Shown piece by piece: positions 36,101 through 48,600 of a DNA stretch of 64,000 nt. The position numbers and the translations under genes are program-made. The stretch is from Edaphochlamys debaryana (taxonomy: Eukaryota; Chlorophyta; Chlorophyceae; Chlamydomonadales): contig JAEHOE010000082.1 in assembly GCA_016858145.1 (NCBI GenBank), positions 1-64,000 on the forward strand, in the 5' to 3' direction. Under the pieces are notes generated by a model. It made no database searches. It saw only the letters and a program-made list of their open reading frames with translations, and had not been told where the DNA came from. Position 1 is the first letter of the stretch; the number at the start of each line of letters is the position of its first letter.

Positions 36101-36161
36101 TCACGGCCTCGAAATCGCTCTTGAGGAACCGCACTTCCCGATCGCTGCTGGGTTCGGCCAT
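27191..36161 (-). CDS. Large coiled-coil protein, 23 exons
   Basis: ATG at 36161, stop at 27191. Exons (5' to 3'): 35941-36161, 35691-35817, 35291-35548, 34971-35015, 34513-34581, 34178-34324, 33680-33964, 33208-33474, 32932-33060, 32545-32664, 32256-32324, 31956-32111, 31548-31648, 31158-31334, 30754-30993, 30219-30558, 29829-30020, 29186-29584, 28715-28936, 28416-28547, 28043-28183, 27764-27829, 27191-27499; 1,403 residues. Almost the whole length is heptad-like Leu/Ala/Glu/Arg sequence, e.g. EELQQTKQELAQCKGERDAL near the N-terminus, with flexible inserts: QQQQQ in exon 8 and a Gly/Ser-rich linker in exon 16. The C-terminus is a Gly/Glu/Arg-rich tail (repeated EGREG). No head, motor or membrane domain is recognised. 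A structural role at basal body, flagellum, Golgi or cytoskeleton is only a guess. Most exons are phase 0 multiples of three. The exon-12 donor appears to be GC. Confidence 0.8.
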
Positions 36162-36940
36162 TGAGTCACGAGTTTAGGGCATGTGACACGTACTAGTCTT
36201 GTTGCGAGACGGTCTCAAGGACGCGGTCATCAGAACGTTGACCGGCTGCGGTATGCATCGTTGTTGCAAGAGAATGGGCAGGTACAAATACGCATACGTG
36301 GCCAACGTTACTCGGTAGGTGGGTACACGCTCGGGCGACCCAGAAGCGACAGAAGTCCACAACAGGATCCAAAAGCGGGCGTGTCAAAACCCACGCCCCC
36401 GCGGTTCTTCGGGTGTTCTCCCCGACTCCCCGACTCCCCGATGCGATGCCATCACACCGCGGCACTACGCCCCGTTGTCTATATTAACCCCGACTCCCCG
36501 ACTGCCCTCAAGAAACCAAGCCAACAAGTGCCCAAGCGCGCATCCCTCAGCCACACGTGCTTTCCCCCACTGCTGCGTCGGCCTCTGCCCATGCGCGCAG
36601 TTCTCACACACAATCACGTACGGTCTGGCCAGCAGCTACGAGAACCCTCAGACTCACGACCTAGTGCCTGAGTCGGCGCTCAGCTGACTCCGGCGTCCTC
36701 AGCTCAACCGTCCCCTACGCACTGCCTACCCCGGCCGTCAAGCTTCACAGCTCTCAAGCGCTACGCATCCGCAAACCCACCAAACAAAACTACTAGGTCC
36801 GGCAAAACCCTCATGGTACAAGCTCCAAGGGACCCGGCGCAGAGACCCGGCGAAGCCCACTTCCGCCCGATCCTGACACAGCATAGCACCTGTCTTAGCC
36901 TGCCGCTGCCGGTGCCACCAACATCGCCGCTGCCGCCGTT
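36162..36940. other. Intergenic; promoter of coiled-coil gene and 3' flank of MYND gene 2
   Basis: No coding region is supported. It contains a run of short CCCCGACTC-type direct repeats at about 36418-36500. Confidence 0.5.
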
Positions 36941-39900
36941 TCAGCCCCGCACGCCGCACGCCTCCTTGTGCCCCGCCCGCCAGTGCGCCACCTGGCACTC
37001 GCGGCGGCAGTACGACGCAGCGCCGCCGCACCCCGCGCACGCCCGCAGCGCCAGCCCCGCCTCGCTGTCGCCCTCCAGGTTGGCGCAGGCGGGGTTGGAG
37101 CACCCGCCCAGGGCCTGCAGGGCCGCGGCGGGCGAGGGCGGGAGCAGCGCCGCAGCGGCCTCCAGCCGGGGGCTCCACTCGCGGAGGTAGCTCGCCAACG
37201 CAGGCGACGGCGCCCGGCCCCCGCCGCCACGCCCCGCACCCCGCGCCCCGGCGCCCCGCGTCCACCGCACGAGCTGCGCCGCCAGAGCCTCCGCGGCCCC
37301 CGCCTCCTTCGGGTGACCGGCCGCCCGCAGCTTGGGGGCCAGGGCCCGCACGCGCGGCGTCATCAAGTCCCATGCCGGCGCGGGGTCGGGCCAGGCAGCG
37401 GCGAGGGCTAGGCAGCCCTCTAGGATCCAGCGGCAGTGCCTGCTGTCCTGGTACTTCTGGTATGTAGGCTCGTCCTGCATAAGCATTACCGAACCTAGGG
37501 TGTCACATCCAGCCAGCTCCGAAACGGCGAACCGCCGCCACGAGCCGCCGCCACTGCCGCCGCCTCGGGCCCCGGCGCCCCGGCCCACGCCTGCACTGGG
37601 CTCAGGCTCAAACTTCTGGTAGAGCACCGGCAGCCAAGCCGCGACTGCCACTTGTTGCTGCCCGCTAATCACCGCCCTTGGCAGCCAGCTCGCCACCGCC
37701 GCCGCCAGCATCCCCACCAGCTGCCGCTCCGGCGCCGTCAGGGCAGCTCCGCCTCCGCCGCTGCCGCTGCCGCCGCCGCCGCGGCTGCTGCCACCGCCGC
37801 TGCCGCTGCTGTTGCCGCACCGCTCTGACAGGCTGTCCAGCCAGCTGCGACCGCTTTTCACAAATTGGGCCGCATCAGACACAAGCGCCGCAATAATACT
37901 CGGCTTCGGACGCACAGGGCCAATGCCCTGCGCCGCCTTGCCGATCGTGCGTACGAGCGCCGACGCCTGCCGTACATTGCCGTACGCGAGGAGGGCCCGG
38001 AGCCAGGCCGTGTTACCCGAGGCACCTCTGCTGTAGACAAACTCCACCATCGTCGCTTCCTCCCAGCCGCCCGGGTCCGAGGCGGCCCGGCGGATGAGTC
38101 GCTCCAGGCAGGGCAGCACGCCGCCCTCCAGAGCCGCGGCCAGGGCGGGCGGAGGGCTTGGTGGCAGGGGCTCTGTGGGAATGGGGAGAAACGGGGCGGT
38201 AGGTTGTGGGCTGTGCGTGCGGATCTGCCCGGGGCAAGCCAAACCAGGTGATAGCGGCCTGGCCGGGCGAGTCCGCCAACGCTACCGCACAAGGACAGGG
38301 ACGGGGACGAGGACAGCGGAAGCAGCCCGGCCGGGAAGGAAGAAAACCGAACGCGATACGGCTAAGGGACAAGCACACGAAAGCCAGGTCTGCCCGGGCC
38401 TTCTCGCACATCGCCAAAAGGTCAGAGGTGGACACGCAAACCTACCCGTGGTATACGGCAGCTCAGGCACTTGGCCTAGAAGCTCTGCGCCCACGGTCTC
38501 GGACAGCTGCATGCCGCGCACGTGCAGGGCCGCCTCCGCCACCAGGCGCCACCACGCCGCGTCCAGCAGGGGCGGCGACGAAGGGCCCTCGCCGGCCGCC
38601 TTGGCGATGCGCGCGGCGGCTGCCAGCGCCGTGACCGCGGCCTCCTCGGCCCAGCCCGGCGTCACGAGGACGCTGCAGCGCCCGCCAGCTGCCACCGCCA
38701 GTCGTACGGTGCCCTCCGGCACTCCACCGCCCTCGCCCTGCACCTCACGCCCCCGCGACTCCAGGCCTGCCAGCGCCAGCCGTGCGACGCGGGCCGCTAG
38801 CCGCGCCGCGTTCTGGGGCCGCAGGAGTGCGCGAGAGCCGGGCACACGGGCCGGGTCCGTGCTCCCAGCTGCCGAGGCCTTAGCCGAAGCTGGGCTGGGT
38901 ACCAGCACCGGCACGACGGTGTAGGGCAGCTGCCTGGTGAGGTTGATGCAGGAGGTCCTTGCTGCTGGGCTGAGGTCCAGGGACGTGACGTCGGGTGGCA
39001 CGGCCGCGACCCGGAAGCCCTCCAGCTGCATCCACTCGAGACCCGGGAGGGCCTGAGCGATCAGCGCCGGCGCCAGCTCCTGCCTCAGGCCGTGCGTGGG
39101 GCCGCCGTCGAGGCAGGCGAGCACCGCCAGGCCGTGAGCGAGCACCGCGTACGAGGAGCAGGGGCCCAGGGGCGGCCGGAGCGCCGGCGCCGATGCGGGA
39201 CCCTGCCGCTGAGCGTAGATCGAGTGAAGGACCGCCACCTCGGTTAATGCCCTGTCAACATGCGCGCGTGTCCTGCCCTGAACTTGGGGCTCGGCCTCCG
39301 GCTGCAGGAAGGCTGCAGCCTCCCGTGTGCGGCCCCAGGCCTCGAGCAGGGCCAGCAGGGTCGCGGAGCAGTGCTCCACCACACAGCTCTCCCGCAGAGC
39401 ACGGGACAGCTCCTGCACGAAGCACCGCTCAGCGCCCGCAAGCTCGGCCGCCGCCTTGGCCTCGGCCCCCACCTGCGCCCCCGCCTGCGCCGCGGGGCCT
39501 TCCGCCGCCGGGCTTGCGGCCGGGCCCCGGCTGCCTCCAGCGCCCTCGTCCTTGACCCCGCCCCGGCCGCCGCTGGCCCCAGGGCCGCGCGAGGCTCCAG
39601 AGGCCCCTGACCCTTCCGCCGCGGCGCCCGGGCGGCCATCCTGCGGCCCGCTGTCAGCAGCCTTGCTCACCGCGTCAGCCAGCTTCAACAGCGCAATGAC
39701 GAGGGTGGGGACTATGCGCAGGAGGTATGAGGCAGGCTGCAAGAGCAGGAGGCTGACCCACTCCGGCAGGGGAGCCGGGGCGCTGGGGCCGGCGTGGCGC
39801 CGCAGGTGGGAGGTGAGATCGGCCAGGCGCCCGGCCAGGGCGTGCAGCGTCTGGGCCCGCAGCAGGCGCCGGCAGACCTCGATGGCGCGGGGATCTCGGG

Positions 39901-40345
39901 CATCGCTGCACACTGTGACGATCCATGCGAGGGTGCTGCAGGCTGAGCAGTTGAGGTCACTGAGGTCCGAATCCAGGTCGCCTGGCGGGTCTGCGGCAGG
40001 CTCCGCCTGAGCGGGCTCTGCTACCGGTATCGGCCAGCGAGCGGCTACGCTGAGCGTGAGATGCAGGGCCTGCCGGAAGGCCGGCCGGCTCAGCAGGGCA
40101 TCCGCCGTACGCTCAGCGGCCTCGACCTCAGCCGGGGTACCCTCGGGGTGAGAGATGTGGAAGTAGTCCGTGATGACCCGAAAGTTGCTTGTGAAGCCCG
40201 TTATTGCTGAACGAGTAGGGAGGACACTGCTCTGTGACTCAGGGCTGAGCAGCGGCCGCAGTAGCCGCTCAGCATTGCTGCAAACCGCAGTGCAGGCTTC
40301 CTGCACAGCTCCGGGCAGAGCCGCCTCGCCACCCGCGGCCTCCAT
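36941..40345 (-). CDS. MYND zinc-finger protein, paralogue 2
   Basis: Two exons, 38446-40345 and 36941-38172, phase 1 junction; 1,043 residues. The ATG at 40345 opens MEAAGGEAALPGAVQEACTA, which aligns with the starts of the other two copies. Architecture is as in paralogue 1: helical body, an Ala/Gly/Pro low-complexity insert near residues 240-290, and a C-terminal MYND finger (CSNPAC, CAGC, YCRREC, HWRAGHKEAC). The last ~140 residues are almost identical to the other two paralogues although the sequence just upstream differs strongly. It is in tandem with paralogue 3, about 1.3 kb away on the same strand. Confidence 0.88.
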
Positions 40346-41638
40346 CCAAGACCAGTTTAGCTGGAAGCGAGCATGTGTTATTTGCGGGTCGTTTGCGGGG
40401 TGCGGGCTTAACTTTGAATCGCCGAACTGGGAAGTTGCAGGCTGTGTCCGGCTATCTTAAAGCAATTATTGGTATGCGCGAAATGGTGTTTGACGTTGTC
40501 GCTTGACGTGCCACGAACCCATCTGTCCCCGCCTGACCCGCCATTAAGGATGCCCACTCCCCGCTGTCGCGCTGTGGGTGCCGTGCAGTCCATCAAATGC
40601 GGGTATCACACGACTTCGCGAGTAGATGCGCAAATGAGGCGGGTCAGCTTTGCACAAAGCTTGGGGCCATGCCGCTTTGCCCCGCATAGCCCCGCACGAA
40701 TGGATAGGCCCTGCCCGGCATGCCGCTCGCCACGCCCTCAGGCCCCTCAGCCTCCCACGACAGACGACACGCCTTGCCCGGTCCGGCACACTCTGACCAG
40801 CCTCACTCCGTGCGCAGCTGCATCCAAACTTCGAAAGACCGCTCCTTGACGCCGCTCCATGCCCTTCCATGCCCCTCGACATGCTCCCACCCTCCTCCCA
40901 CAACACGCCTCCCCCGAGATCCCCCATGATGGAACGCTTCCTGATGCGCCCCGACACTTTCTAGGAAACGTGGTGAGGCGTATAGCCCAAACACCGTGCG
41001 CAGCTGCAGCCAACAACAAGCTATGCTGCCTGCGCCTGAATGCGGAACACCTCGGCCGCCGAAACCTTGCTCGCGCCTGGTGCAGGTCCCTCCATCCGCC
41101 CTCCTTCACCCGGCAGTCTCCCCGCCCAGGTGGCTTCCCCCCGCCCTGGTGCCAAACGACCTCGCCGCCCACATGCTTTCTCGGGCCCACGTCACAGCTT
41201 CAACCCTCTGCGTCACGTGTCTCAGTTCTGCTCAACTCCTGTCTAACCCACTTGGTCTAGCGTACCCAGTTGTACCCAGCGGGTAGAAGATGATGATGGA
41301 AGACCAGGCAGACGTCAGACACCCTCGCCGCAGTGTGTTATGAGCACTCACGAAAACGGCCAATTAGCCCGTTCCCTACAGCCCCCCACCGGAGTGCGTC
41401 AGGCATTGTAACGTTATGCGCGCAACCCACATCGCCACAAGGCTCGATACAGCCTCGGCTGCACAAGCCTGCGCCAGGCCCCGCTAAGCGCCACCTGGCG
41501 ATGGTGTGTGGTGACATGCTACGTGGGTTCGGCAGACCCTGATCAGCCCGTGCTTGACACGTCCAAAACAATCCTCCGGAGACGCTTGTCTGAGGGCCTG
41601 CCGCTGCCGGTGCCACCAACATCGCCGCTGCCGCCGTT
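40346..41638. other. Intergenic between tandem MYND genes 2 and 3
   Basis: About 1.3 kb with no supported coding region. The end adjacent to gene 3 (from about 41598) resembles the 3' flank of gene 2 (from about 36900), showing the duplication unit included some 3' flank. Confidence 0.5.
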
Positions 41639-44600
41639 TCAGCCCCGCACGCCGCACGCCTCCTTGTGCCCCGCCCGCCAGTGCGCCACCTGGCACTCGC
41701 GGCGGCAGTAAGACGCAGCCCCGCCGCAGCCCGCGCACGCCCGCAGCACCAGCCCCGCCTCGCTGTCGCCCTCCAGGTTGGCGCAGGCGGGGTTGGAGCA
41801 CCCGCCCAGGGCCTGCAGGGCCGCGGCGGGCGAGGGCGGGAGCAGCGCCGCGGCGGCCTCCAGCCGGGGGCTCCACTCGCGGAGGTAGCTCGCCAACGCA
41901 GGCGACAGCGCCCGGCCCCCGCTCCCTCGCCCCGCACCCCGGGCCCCGGCGCCCCGCGTCCACCGCACGAGCTGCGCCGCCAGAGCCTCCGCGGCCCCCG
42001 CCTCCTTCGGGTGACCGGCCGCCCGCAGCTTGGGGGCCAGGGCCCGCACGTCCTGGGGGGGCCACGAAGGGCTGTCCCATACGTAAACGAGATCAGGGCA
42101 CGCCGTCGCTAAGGCCAAGCAGCCCTCGAGGGTCAAGTTGGGACCCCGGCCGTTGTCGTATCCTTCGATCCCAGGCTCGTCCCGCACGTACAGCGCCGTA
42201 TCGAGCCCATGCACTCCGTCCAGATCCGAAACGGCGAACCGCCGCCACGCGCCGCCGCCAGTGCCGGTTTCGGCGAGCTCTGTGCCTGCAGCCGCCTCGG
42301 CCCCAGTCGAACCCATCAGCACCGGAATCCACATGACTATGATCATCTGCACGGCCGCCGGCGTACTCGACCGCGAGAGGGTCGGGCGCAAGAGCGCCGG
42401 CAGCCAGCTCGCCACCGCCGCCGCCAGCATCCCCACCAGCTGCCGCTCCGGCGCCGTCAGGGCGCCTCCGCCGCAGCCGCTGCTGCCGCCGGCGCTGCCG
42501 CTGCTGCCGCCGACACCGCTGCAGGCCCTGCGCCGCTCCGCCAGTCTACCCAGCCACTGCCGTCCGTGCTTCAGGAACTCCGCGGCGTTGCAGCTGAGCA
42601 TTTGCATGCCCTCCAGTCCCTCGAGGCCCAACGACCCGACACGCTCGAGCGCTTTGCTGATCGTACGGACGAGCGCCGCCGCCTGCCGTACATCACCGTA
42701 CGCGAGGGGGCCCAACAGCCAGCTGAAGGACGCATGGCGGATGTGGTCCAGGAATGCAACGATCGTCGCTTCCTCCCGGCCGCCCGGGTCCGAGGCGGCC
42801 CGGCGGAAGAGTCGCTCCAGGCAGGGCAGCACGCCGCCCTCCAGAGCCGCGGCCAGGGCGGGCGGAGGGCTTGGGGGCAGGGGCTCTGTAGGGGTGGAGG
42901 CGAACGCGGTGGCAGGCTTAGCTGGGGGCTGTGTGTGTGCTGTGAGCTGTTTGCGCGGATCCTCCTAGGGCAAGCAAAGCCAGGCCAATGGAGCCGCGGA
43001 GGCAGCGGGTAGATGCAGCAGGGAAAACCCCATCCAAGCTTACCCATGGGACTGGGCAGCCGAGGCAGCTGGCCTAAAAGCTCTTCGCCCACGGTCTCGG
43101 CCAGGTGCATGCCGCGCACGTGCAGGGCCGCCCCCGCCACCAGGCGCCACCACGCCGCGTCCAGCAGGGGAGGCGCCGACGGGCCCTCGCCGGCCGCGCT
43201 GGCGATGAAATGGCCCCGCCTCAACGCTGAGACCGCGAAGACCTCGGCCCAGACCTCTGAAACCACCACGCTGCAGTGCCCACCCGCGAGCGCCGCTAGC
43301 TGCAGCGGCTCCGCCTGGCCCGCCCGGCCTTCCTTTGAGCGGCCCTCCGCCGTTGACCGAGACGCCAGCACGGTCAACGCCAGCGCTGCGAGCCGGGTCG
43401 CCAGCTGCACCTCAGCCCGTCTGGAGAAGTGCAGCCTGCCGGCGCTGCGAGGCAGCACGAGCAGGGTTTCAAGGGCCTGCAAGGCCTCGCAACTGAGGTC
43501 CAGGGACGTAACGTCGGGTGGCACGGCCGCGATCCGGAAGCCCTCCAGCTGCATCCATTCGAGGCCCGGGAGGGCCTGAGCGATCAGCGCCGGCGCCAGC
43601 TCCTCCCTCAGGCCGTGCGTGGGGCCGCCGTCGAGGCAGGCGAGCACCGCCAAGCCACGAGAGATCACAGCGTAGAAGGAGCAGGGGCCCAGGCCTGGTT
43701 CCACGGCCTGGCCCAGGAGGCGCTTGTGGACGCCGGCGAGCGCTCGGATAGAGATGTCTATGAGCATGCCCTGCAGCGGCGGCTGGCCCCTATACTCAAC
43801 GTACACATCGTCGAAGAGCTTCCGTATCCGGCCCTGCGGGGGGGACTCTGCCCCCGGCTGCGGCAGGGTAACCGCGAGCTGTGTGCGGCCCCAGGCCTCG
43901 AGCAGGGCCAGAAGGGTTGCGGAGCAGTGCTCCACCACACAGCTCTCCCGCAGCGCACGGGACAGCTCCTGCACGAAGCACCGCTCAGCGCCCGCACGCT
44001 CGGCCGCCGCCTCGGCCTCTGCCCCCTCCTGCTGCCCCGCCTGCGCCGCGGGGCCTTCCGTTGCCGGGCCTGTCGGGCCTGCGGCAGGGCCCCAGCTGCC
44101 CTCGGCGCCCTCATCCTTGACCCCGCTCCCGCCAGTGCAGGATTCAGGGCCGGCGGCAACGGCCCGAGATTCCCCAGGGACCTTGACTGCCTCAACCTTG
44201 GCCCTGCCCACCCCATCTGACAGCCTCAGCATCCCTCTCAGGATTCTAGTCACCGCACCAAGGAGGCTTGCGGCCTTATAGACCAAGCGCTGCTCGGCCC
44301 AGTCCGGCAGGGGCGCCGGCGCGCTGGGGCCGGCGTGGCGCCGCAGGTGGGAGGTGAGCTCGGCCAGGCGCCCGGCCAGGGCGTGCAGCGTCTGGGCCCG
44401 GACCAGGCGCCGGCAGACCTCCACGGCGAGGGAGTCGCGGGCATTCCTGCGCCTGCCCAGCAGCCAGTCGAGGACGTCGCAGGCTGAGCAGGTCAGCTCC
44501 GCAAACGGGCAGGGGTTGTCGGCGTACCCCAGCGGGTCTGCGGCAGGCCCCCCCGCAGTGGGATCCGCCGGTAGAGGATCAGCTATGGGCCAGCGAGCTC

Positions 44601-44895
44601 CCACGCTGAGGGTGAGGTGCAGGGCCTGCCGGAAGGCCGGCCGGCTCAGGAGCGTAGCTGCTGTGCGCTCCGCAGCTTTGAGATCCGGCGGGGTGTCGTC
44701 TGGGCCCCGTCCGAAGTGCCCCGTGATGGCCAGAAAGTGTCTGACCAAGTAAAGTATCTCAATATTGCCAGCATCGTCGCTACGCGGCTCAGGGCCGAGC
44801 AGCGGCCGCAGCAGGCACTCCGCATCCGCCTCAATTGCGGTGCAGGCTTCCCGAATAGCTTCGGGAAGCACAGCCTCACAAGCCGGGGCCGCCAT
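41639..44895 (-). CDS. MYND zinc-finger protein, paralogue 3
   Basis: Two exons, 43044-44895 and 41639-42885, phase 1 junction; 1,032 residues. I chose the ATG at 44895 (MAAPACEAVLPEAIREACTA) because it matches the N-terminus of paralogue 2; the frame stays open further upstream. The C-terminal MYND finger is intact (CSNPAC, CAGC, YCRREC, HWRAGHKEAC). The low-complexity linker before the C-terminal part is a Gly/Ser run near residue 720. A KDZ-type transposon sits about 350 bp upstream of the start codon and may have displaced or added promoter elements. Confidence 0.88.
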
Positions 44896-45239
44896 ATGAT
44901 TTCCTTCAGCTAAGTCCGAGCATATGGTCTGCAGTTGCGGGCTTGGAAACCTGTATGGGGTGCCGTCTGGAGCCGCTGGCAAGTTCTGACTACGTCAGGC
45001 TGTAAGACAGTGATAAGCGTCGCGGTCTAATGCGTGGTGTGGATAATGCCAGCCTTTGACCGTCGGCCACCGCGGCACCCCCCTCTCTGGCCCATCTCGG
45101 CAGCCGGGGCAGCCTCAGCTGCAGTCCCGGCACCCTGCTGGACTGAATACCGGTAGCGCGATACCCCGAGGGTCCTTCACTGTACACACCGAGGACGAGA
45201 GGACGCGATAGACTGACTGCACATGCCCCACAAAGCAGG
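44896..45239. promoter_or_regulatory. Residual upstream region of MYND gene 3, cut by transposon insertion
   Basis: 344 bp remain between the MYND-3 ATG and the target-site duplication of the transposon. No distinct promoter motif was identified. Confidence 0.4.
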
Positions 45240-45247
45240 GGTGGGGC
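45240..45247. repeat. Target-site duplication, left (GGTGGGGC)
   Basis: Identical to 56659-56666; both abut the outermost bases of the inverted repeats. Confidence 0.88.
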
Positions 45248-45642
45248 GAGCTATGGACTGCTCCCCACATGTGCGGGAAAAGGGGGTTGGGGAGGGGAAA
45301 AAACCCCGGATTCCACGGTGCGTGGGGGGGATTAGCCCCTCGGCATATATAATTACCGGAGCCCGCATTTTGACAGCGCACAGATCGCTTCCAGCTCAGC
45401 TGCTATAGCATAAGGAAGCTAGGGGTGAGCCTCCGGGCTGATGCGCGCGGCCGCCCCCGCAAGTTGGCCCCGCGACCATCGCAACGCTCTCCAACCCTAT
45501 GCCGCACCGGCCACGCGTACCCTTGAGACCCGCCCCACCGTTGCCCATACTCACATAGACATTAAATCAGCACATACGGAGGACAGAAAGAGCTGCCGGT
45601 GGTCTCCATGGGAGCGATGCTAAGTTCATGCACTGCTGCTAG
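45248..45642 (+). repeat. Left terminal inverted repeat (~395 bp) with promoter
   Basis: Reverse-complementary to 56263-56658 with a few substitutions and 1-bp indels. It carries a TATA-like ATATATAATT at 45345-45354. The transposase ATG follows 28 bp after the repeat ends, so the repeat very probably supplies the promoter and 5' UTR. A donor-like GTGAGC at 45425, conserved in both repeats, could open a 5'-UTR intron. Confidence 0.85.
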
Positions 45643-45670
45643 TCGGGGCTAGTTCACCTACCTCACCTAA

Positions 45671-48600
45671 ATGGGCAAGGCGCGTGCCCATAAGAGTGCT
45701 CAGCAAAGGAAGAAGAGGGAGCGCGATAAGAAGAAGGGCAGACTTACAAAGCCTGGCCTGGCTCAGGGCCTGGCTAGTCACAAGCTCGCCGGACATGTGA
45801 GGGAAGCAGCTCGAGCGCACGATAAACGGCACAAGCAGAAGCCTCTGGGCGGGACTGGCTTGCCCGCTTGTGACGATGACTACGGGACTGGGTGGCGCTA
45901 TGACGAGGATGACAACGATGACGACGACTGGTGCTCGGCAGCCAGTGATCTGGAGGGCCTGGCGGCCCAACTCAGCGACGACGAGGAGGAGGACATGAGC
46001 GACCACGGCCTGCCTTACGACCCGGCTCTCGCCGGTGCCTACCTCCACTTCTACTATGCCGCACACGTAGCTAGAGCTGCTCTACTGGCCGAGCAGCGGG
46101 CTGCCATGTGTCGCACGGTCCAAGCGGCGGCCGAACATGTTGAGTGCCCAACGTGCCACCGGCACGGGAGCCCTGCTGCCGCCCTCAGCCGCGAAGTCAT
46201 CATCATCACCTGGGACCAGCCCGTAGAGGTCAAGGTACCTCGGCGTTGGTGCAGCGAATGCAGGCAGTACTTCTCCGTGCCGCCGTGCGCTGTCGACTGC
46301 CTCCCGGACACGGCGCTGGGCCTGACCCTGCCAAGCAGCAAGGACTCGTACGTTGCTCTGTGGTGGCATCAGACGCTGCCCCAGCAGTTTGACGTGCTGG
46401 AGCGCTTTACGCGGCACATAAGCGCAGACCGCTTCTGTGCTGGCCTGCTCTCAAACTGGGAGCAGAACAGCGCTTCACTCCCGGCACGCCTGCCCGCCAC
46501 GACTTTACGGAAGAGGCTGCGACCCGTCCTCTTAGCGTACCACTACCTCCAGGGGCTGTGCGCTGACTTCCCCGAGCGTATCAGTGGGTGGCCCTCTGGT
46601 TCCCTGAACTCGTGTCCGTGCTGCGGCTGCTCAGCAACAGTACAGCCACGGGCGGCCGGCTCTGGCTCTGGCCTGACGGGCCGGCCGACGGAGCCAGCGG
46701 ACGCGGGGGCGCTGGGCCGTGGGGAAGGCGGGGCAGCCGCAGCCGCACAGCCTGTGGCGGCGGCCGCTTCGGGCTGTAGCTCTGGCCTGACGGGCCGGCC
46801 GACCAAGCCAGCGGAGGCGGGGGCGCTGGGCCGTGGGGAAGGCGGGGCAGCCCCAGCCGCACAGCCTGTGGCGGCGGCCGCTTCGGGCTGTGGCTCTGGC
46901 CTGACGGGCCGGCCGACCAAGCCAGCGGAGGCGGGGGCGCTGGGCCGTGGGGAAGGCGGAGCAGCCGCAGCCGCACAGCCTGTGGCGGCGGCCGCTTCGG
47001 GCTGTGGCTCTGGCCTGACGGGCCGGCCGACGGAGCCAGCGGAGGCGGGGGCGCTGGGCCGTGGGGAAGGCGGGGCAGCCGCAGCCGCACAGCCTGTGGC
47101 GGCGGCCGCTTCGGGCTGTGGCTCTGGCCTGACGGGCCGGCCGACCAAGCCAGCGGAGGCGGGGGCGCTGGGCCGTGGGGAAGGCGGGGCAGCCGCAGCC
47201 GCACAGCCTGTGGCGGCGGCCGCTTCGGGCTGTGGCTCTGGCCTGACGGGCCGGCCGACCAAGCCAGCGGAGGCGGGGGCGCTGGGCCGTGGGGAAGGCA
47301 GGGCAGCCGCAACCACACAGCCTGTGGCGGCGGCCGCTTCGGGCTCTGGCTCTGGCCTGACGGGCCGGCCGACCAAGCCAGCGGAGGCGGGGGCGCTGGG
47401 CCGTGGAGAAGCTGAACCGGCGGCCGGAGCAGGGCGAGCAATGGCTGCGCCGGGGGTGCACATCGGGCTTACCAGCGGGCCTGATAGCGCAGCGGCGAGC
47501 TTGGGCGGAATCGACGGCTTCCGCAGCGCTCTTGCAGCTACAGCCGGGACGTCATCGGAATGGGGCATTCCTCTCCGTGGGGGAGTCGAGTCCTGTGGCC
47601 TGGGCCCTGGGGTGATTCATTCGATCCACTTTGACGGAAACTTCAAGCTGGACGGAATCTTCTGGCGCCGCCGCCAGCACCTCCCCTCTTACACACAGCA
47701 GTACCCACAGCTGCCGCGACGACGGGTGCTGCTCAGCAACCAAAGCGTACTCAGCACGCTTGGTGATGGTGCCGCCTCGCGAGACGTGGGGCCAAACCAT
47801 TGCTCCAACTTCGCGGCCGACAAGGTGGTGGCCGAGTCGTCAAGCAGGGTGCGTCTGACGAGCCCTCAAGTAGCGCAAGCAGTGTGTCGTGTGTAGTGTG
47901 CCGTGCAATCATTTGCGCCTGGGTCTTCCTCCAACATGCTCACTTATGCCCCTTATGTGCGCAGAAGCTCGTCACGGGCATGGGCTTTGCGCTCTGCCGT
48001 CACGGCGTGCTGTACCGGATGATGAACTTTTTCACCGGCGAGCGGCACGCGTACGCAACCGTGGCGCTGGACTCCTTCCTGCAGCGGCAGACGGGAGTCC
48101 GATTTTGGTGGTACGACATATCGTGCCGGTACAGCAAGTCCTTCGGCACATGGCTCGCCGAGCAACCCCCTCACGTGCAGGAGGTGGCCGGAAACGTGCG
48201 CTTCCTCATCCCGCCCTGGCATGTTTACGCCCACAAGTGAGTAAGAGAGTTGCGGCCGGAACGCACTTGGACCTGTGCCTGAACCTCGTTTCCAACCCCT
48301 TTGTAGCTACGCGTGTCAACAGGCCTTCGGGCACGTCAATGCCCCTGGTGCTGGCCGCGGCACGGGCGAGCCTGCAGAGATTGCGAACGCACAGCTTGGG
48401 CTGTACGGCAACGTCTGGCGCTACATGGCGCCCGTGAGTAAGGACTCCCATGCGGACCGCCAGGGCAGCCTCTACTCAGCCAACGTGGTGAACCACATGG
48501 CTGCGCACGTGTCGTACATGCTGCAGCGTGCAGACGCAGACCTGGAGGCGATCAGCATGCGCATCTCCTCTCTGGAGGAACGCCTTGCCGAAGCCCGCGG

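Noticed and set aside
46543..47568. Long minus-strand open frames opposite the transposase repeats
   Set aside because: Mirror frames of the 114-bp coding repeat; the plus frame continues into a domain-bearing protein with splice-consistent exons.
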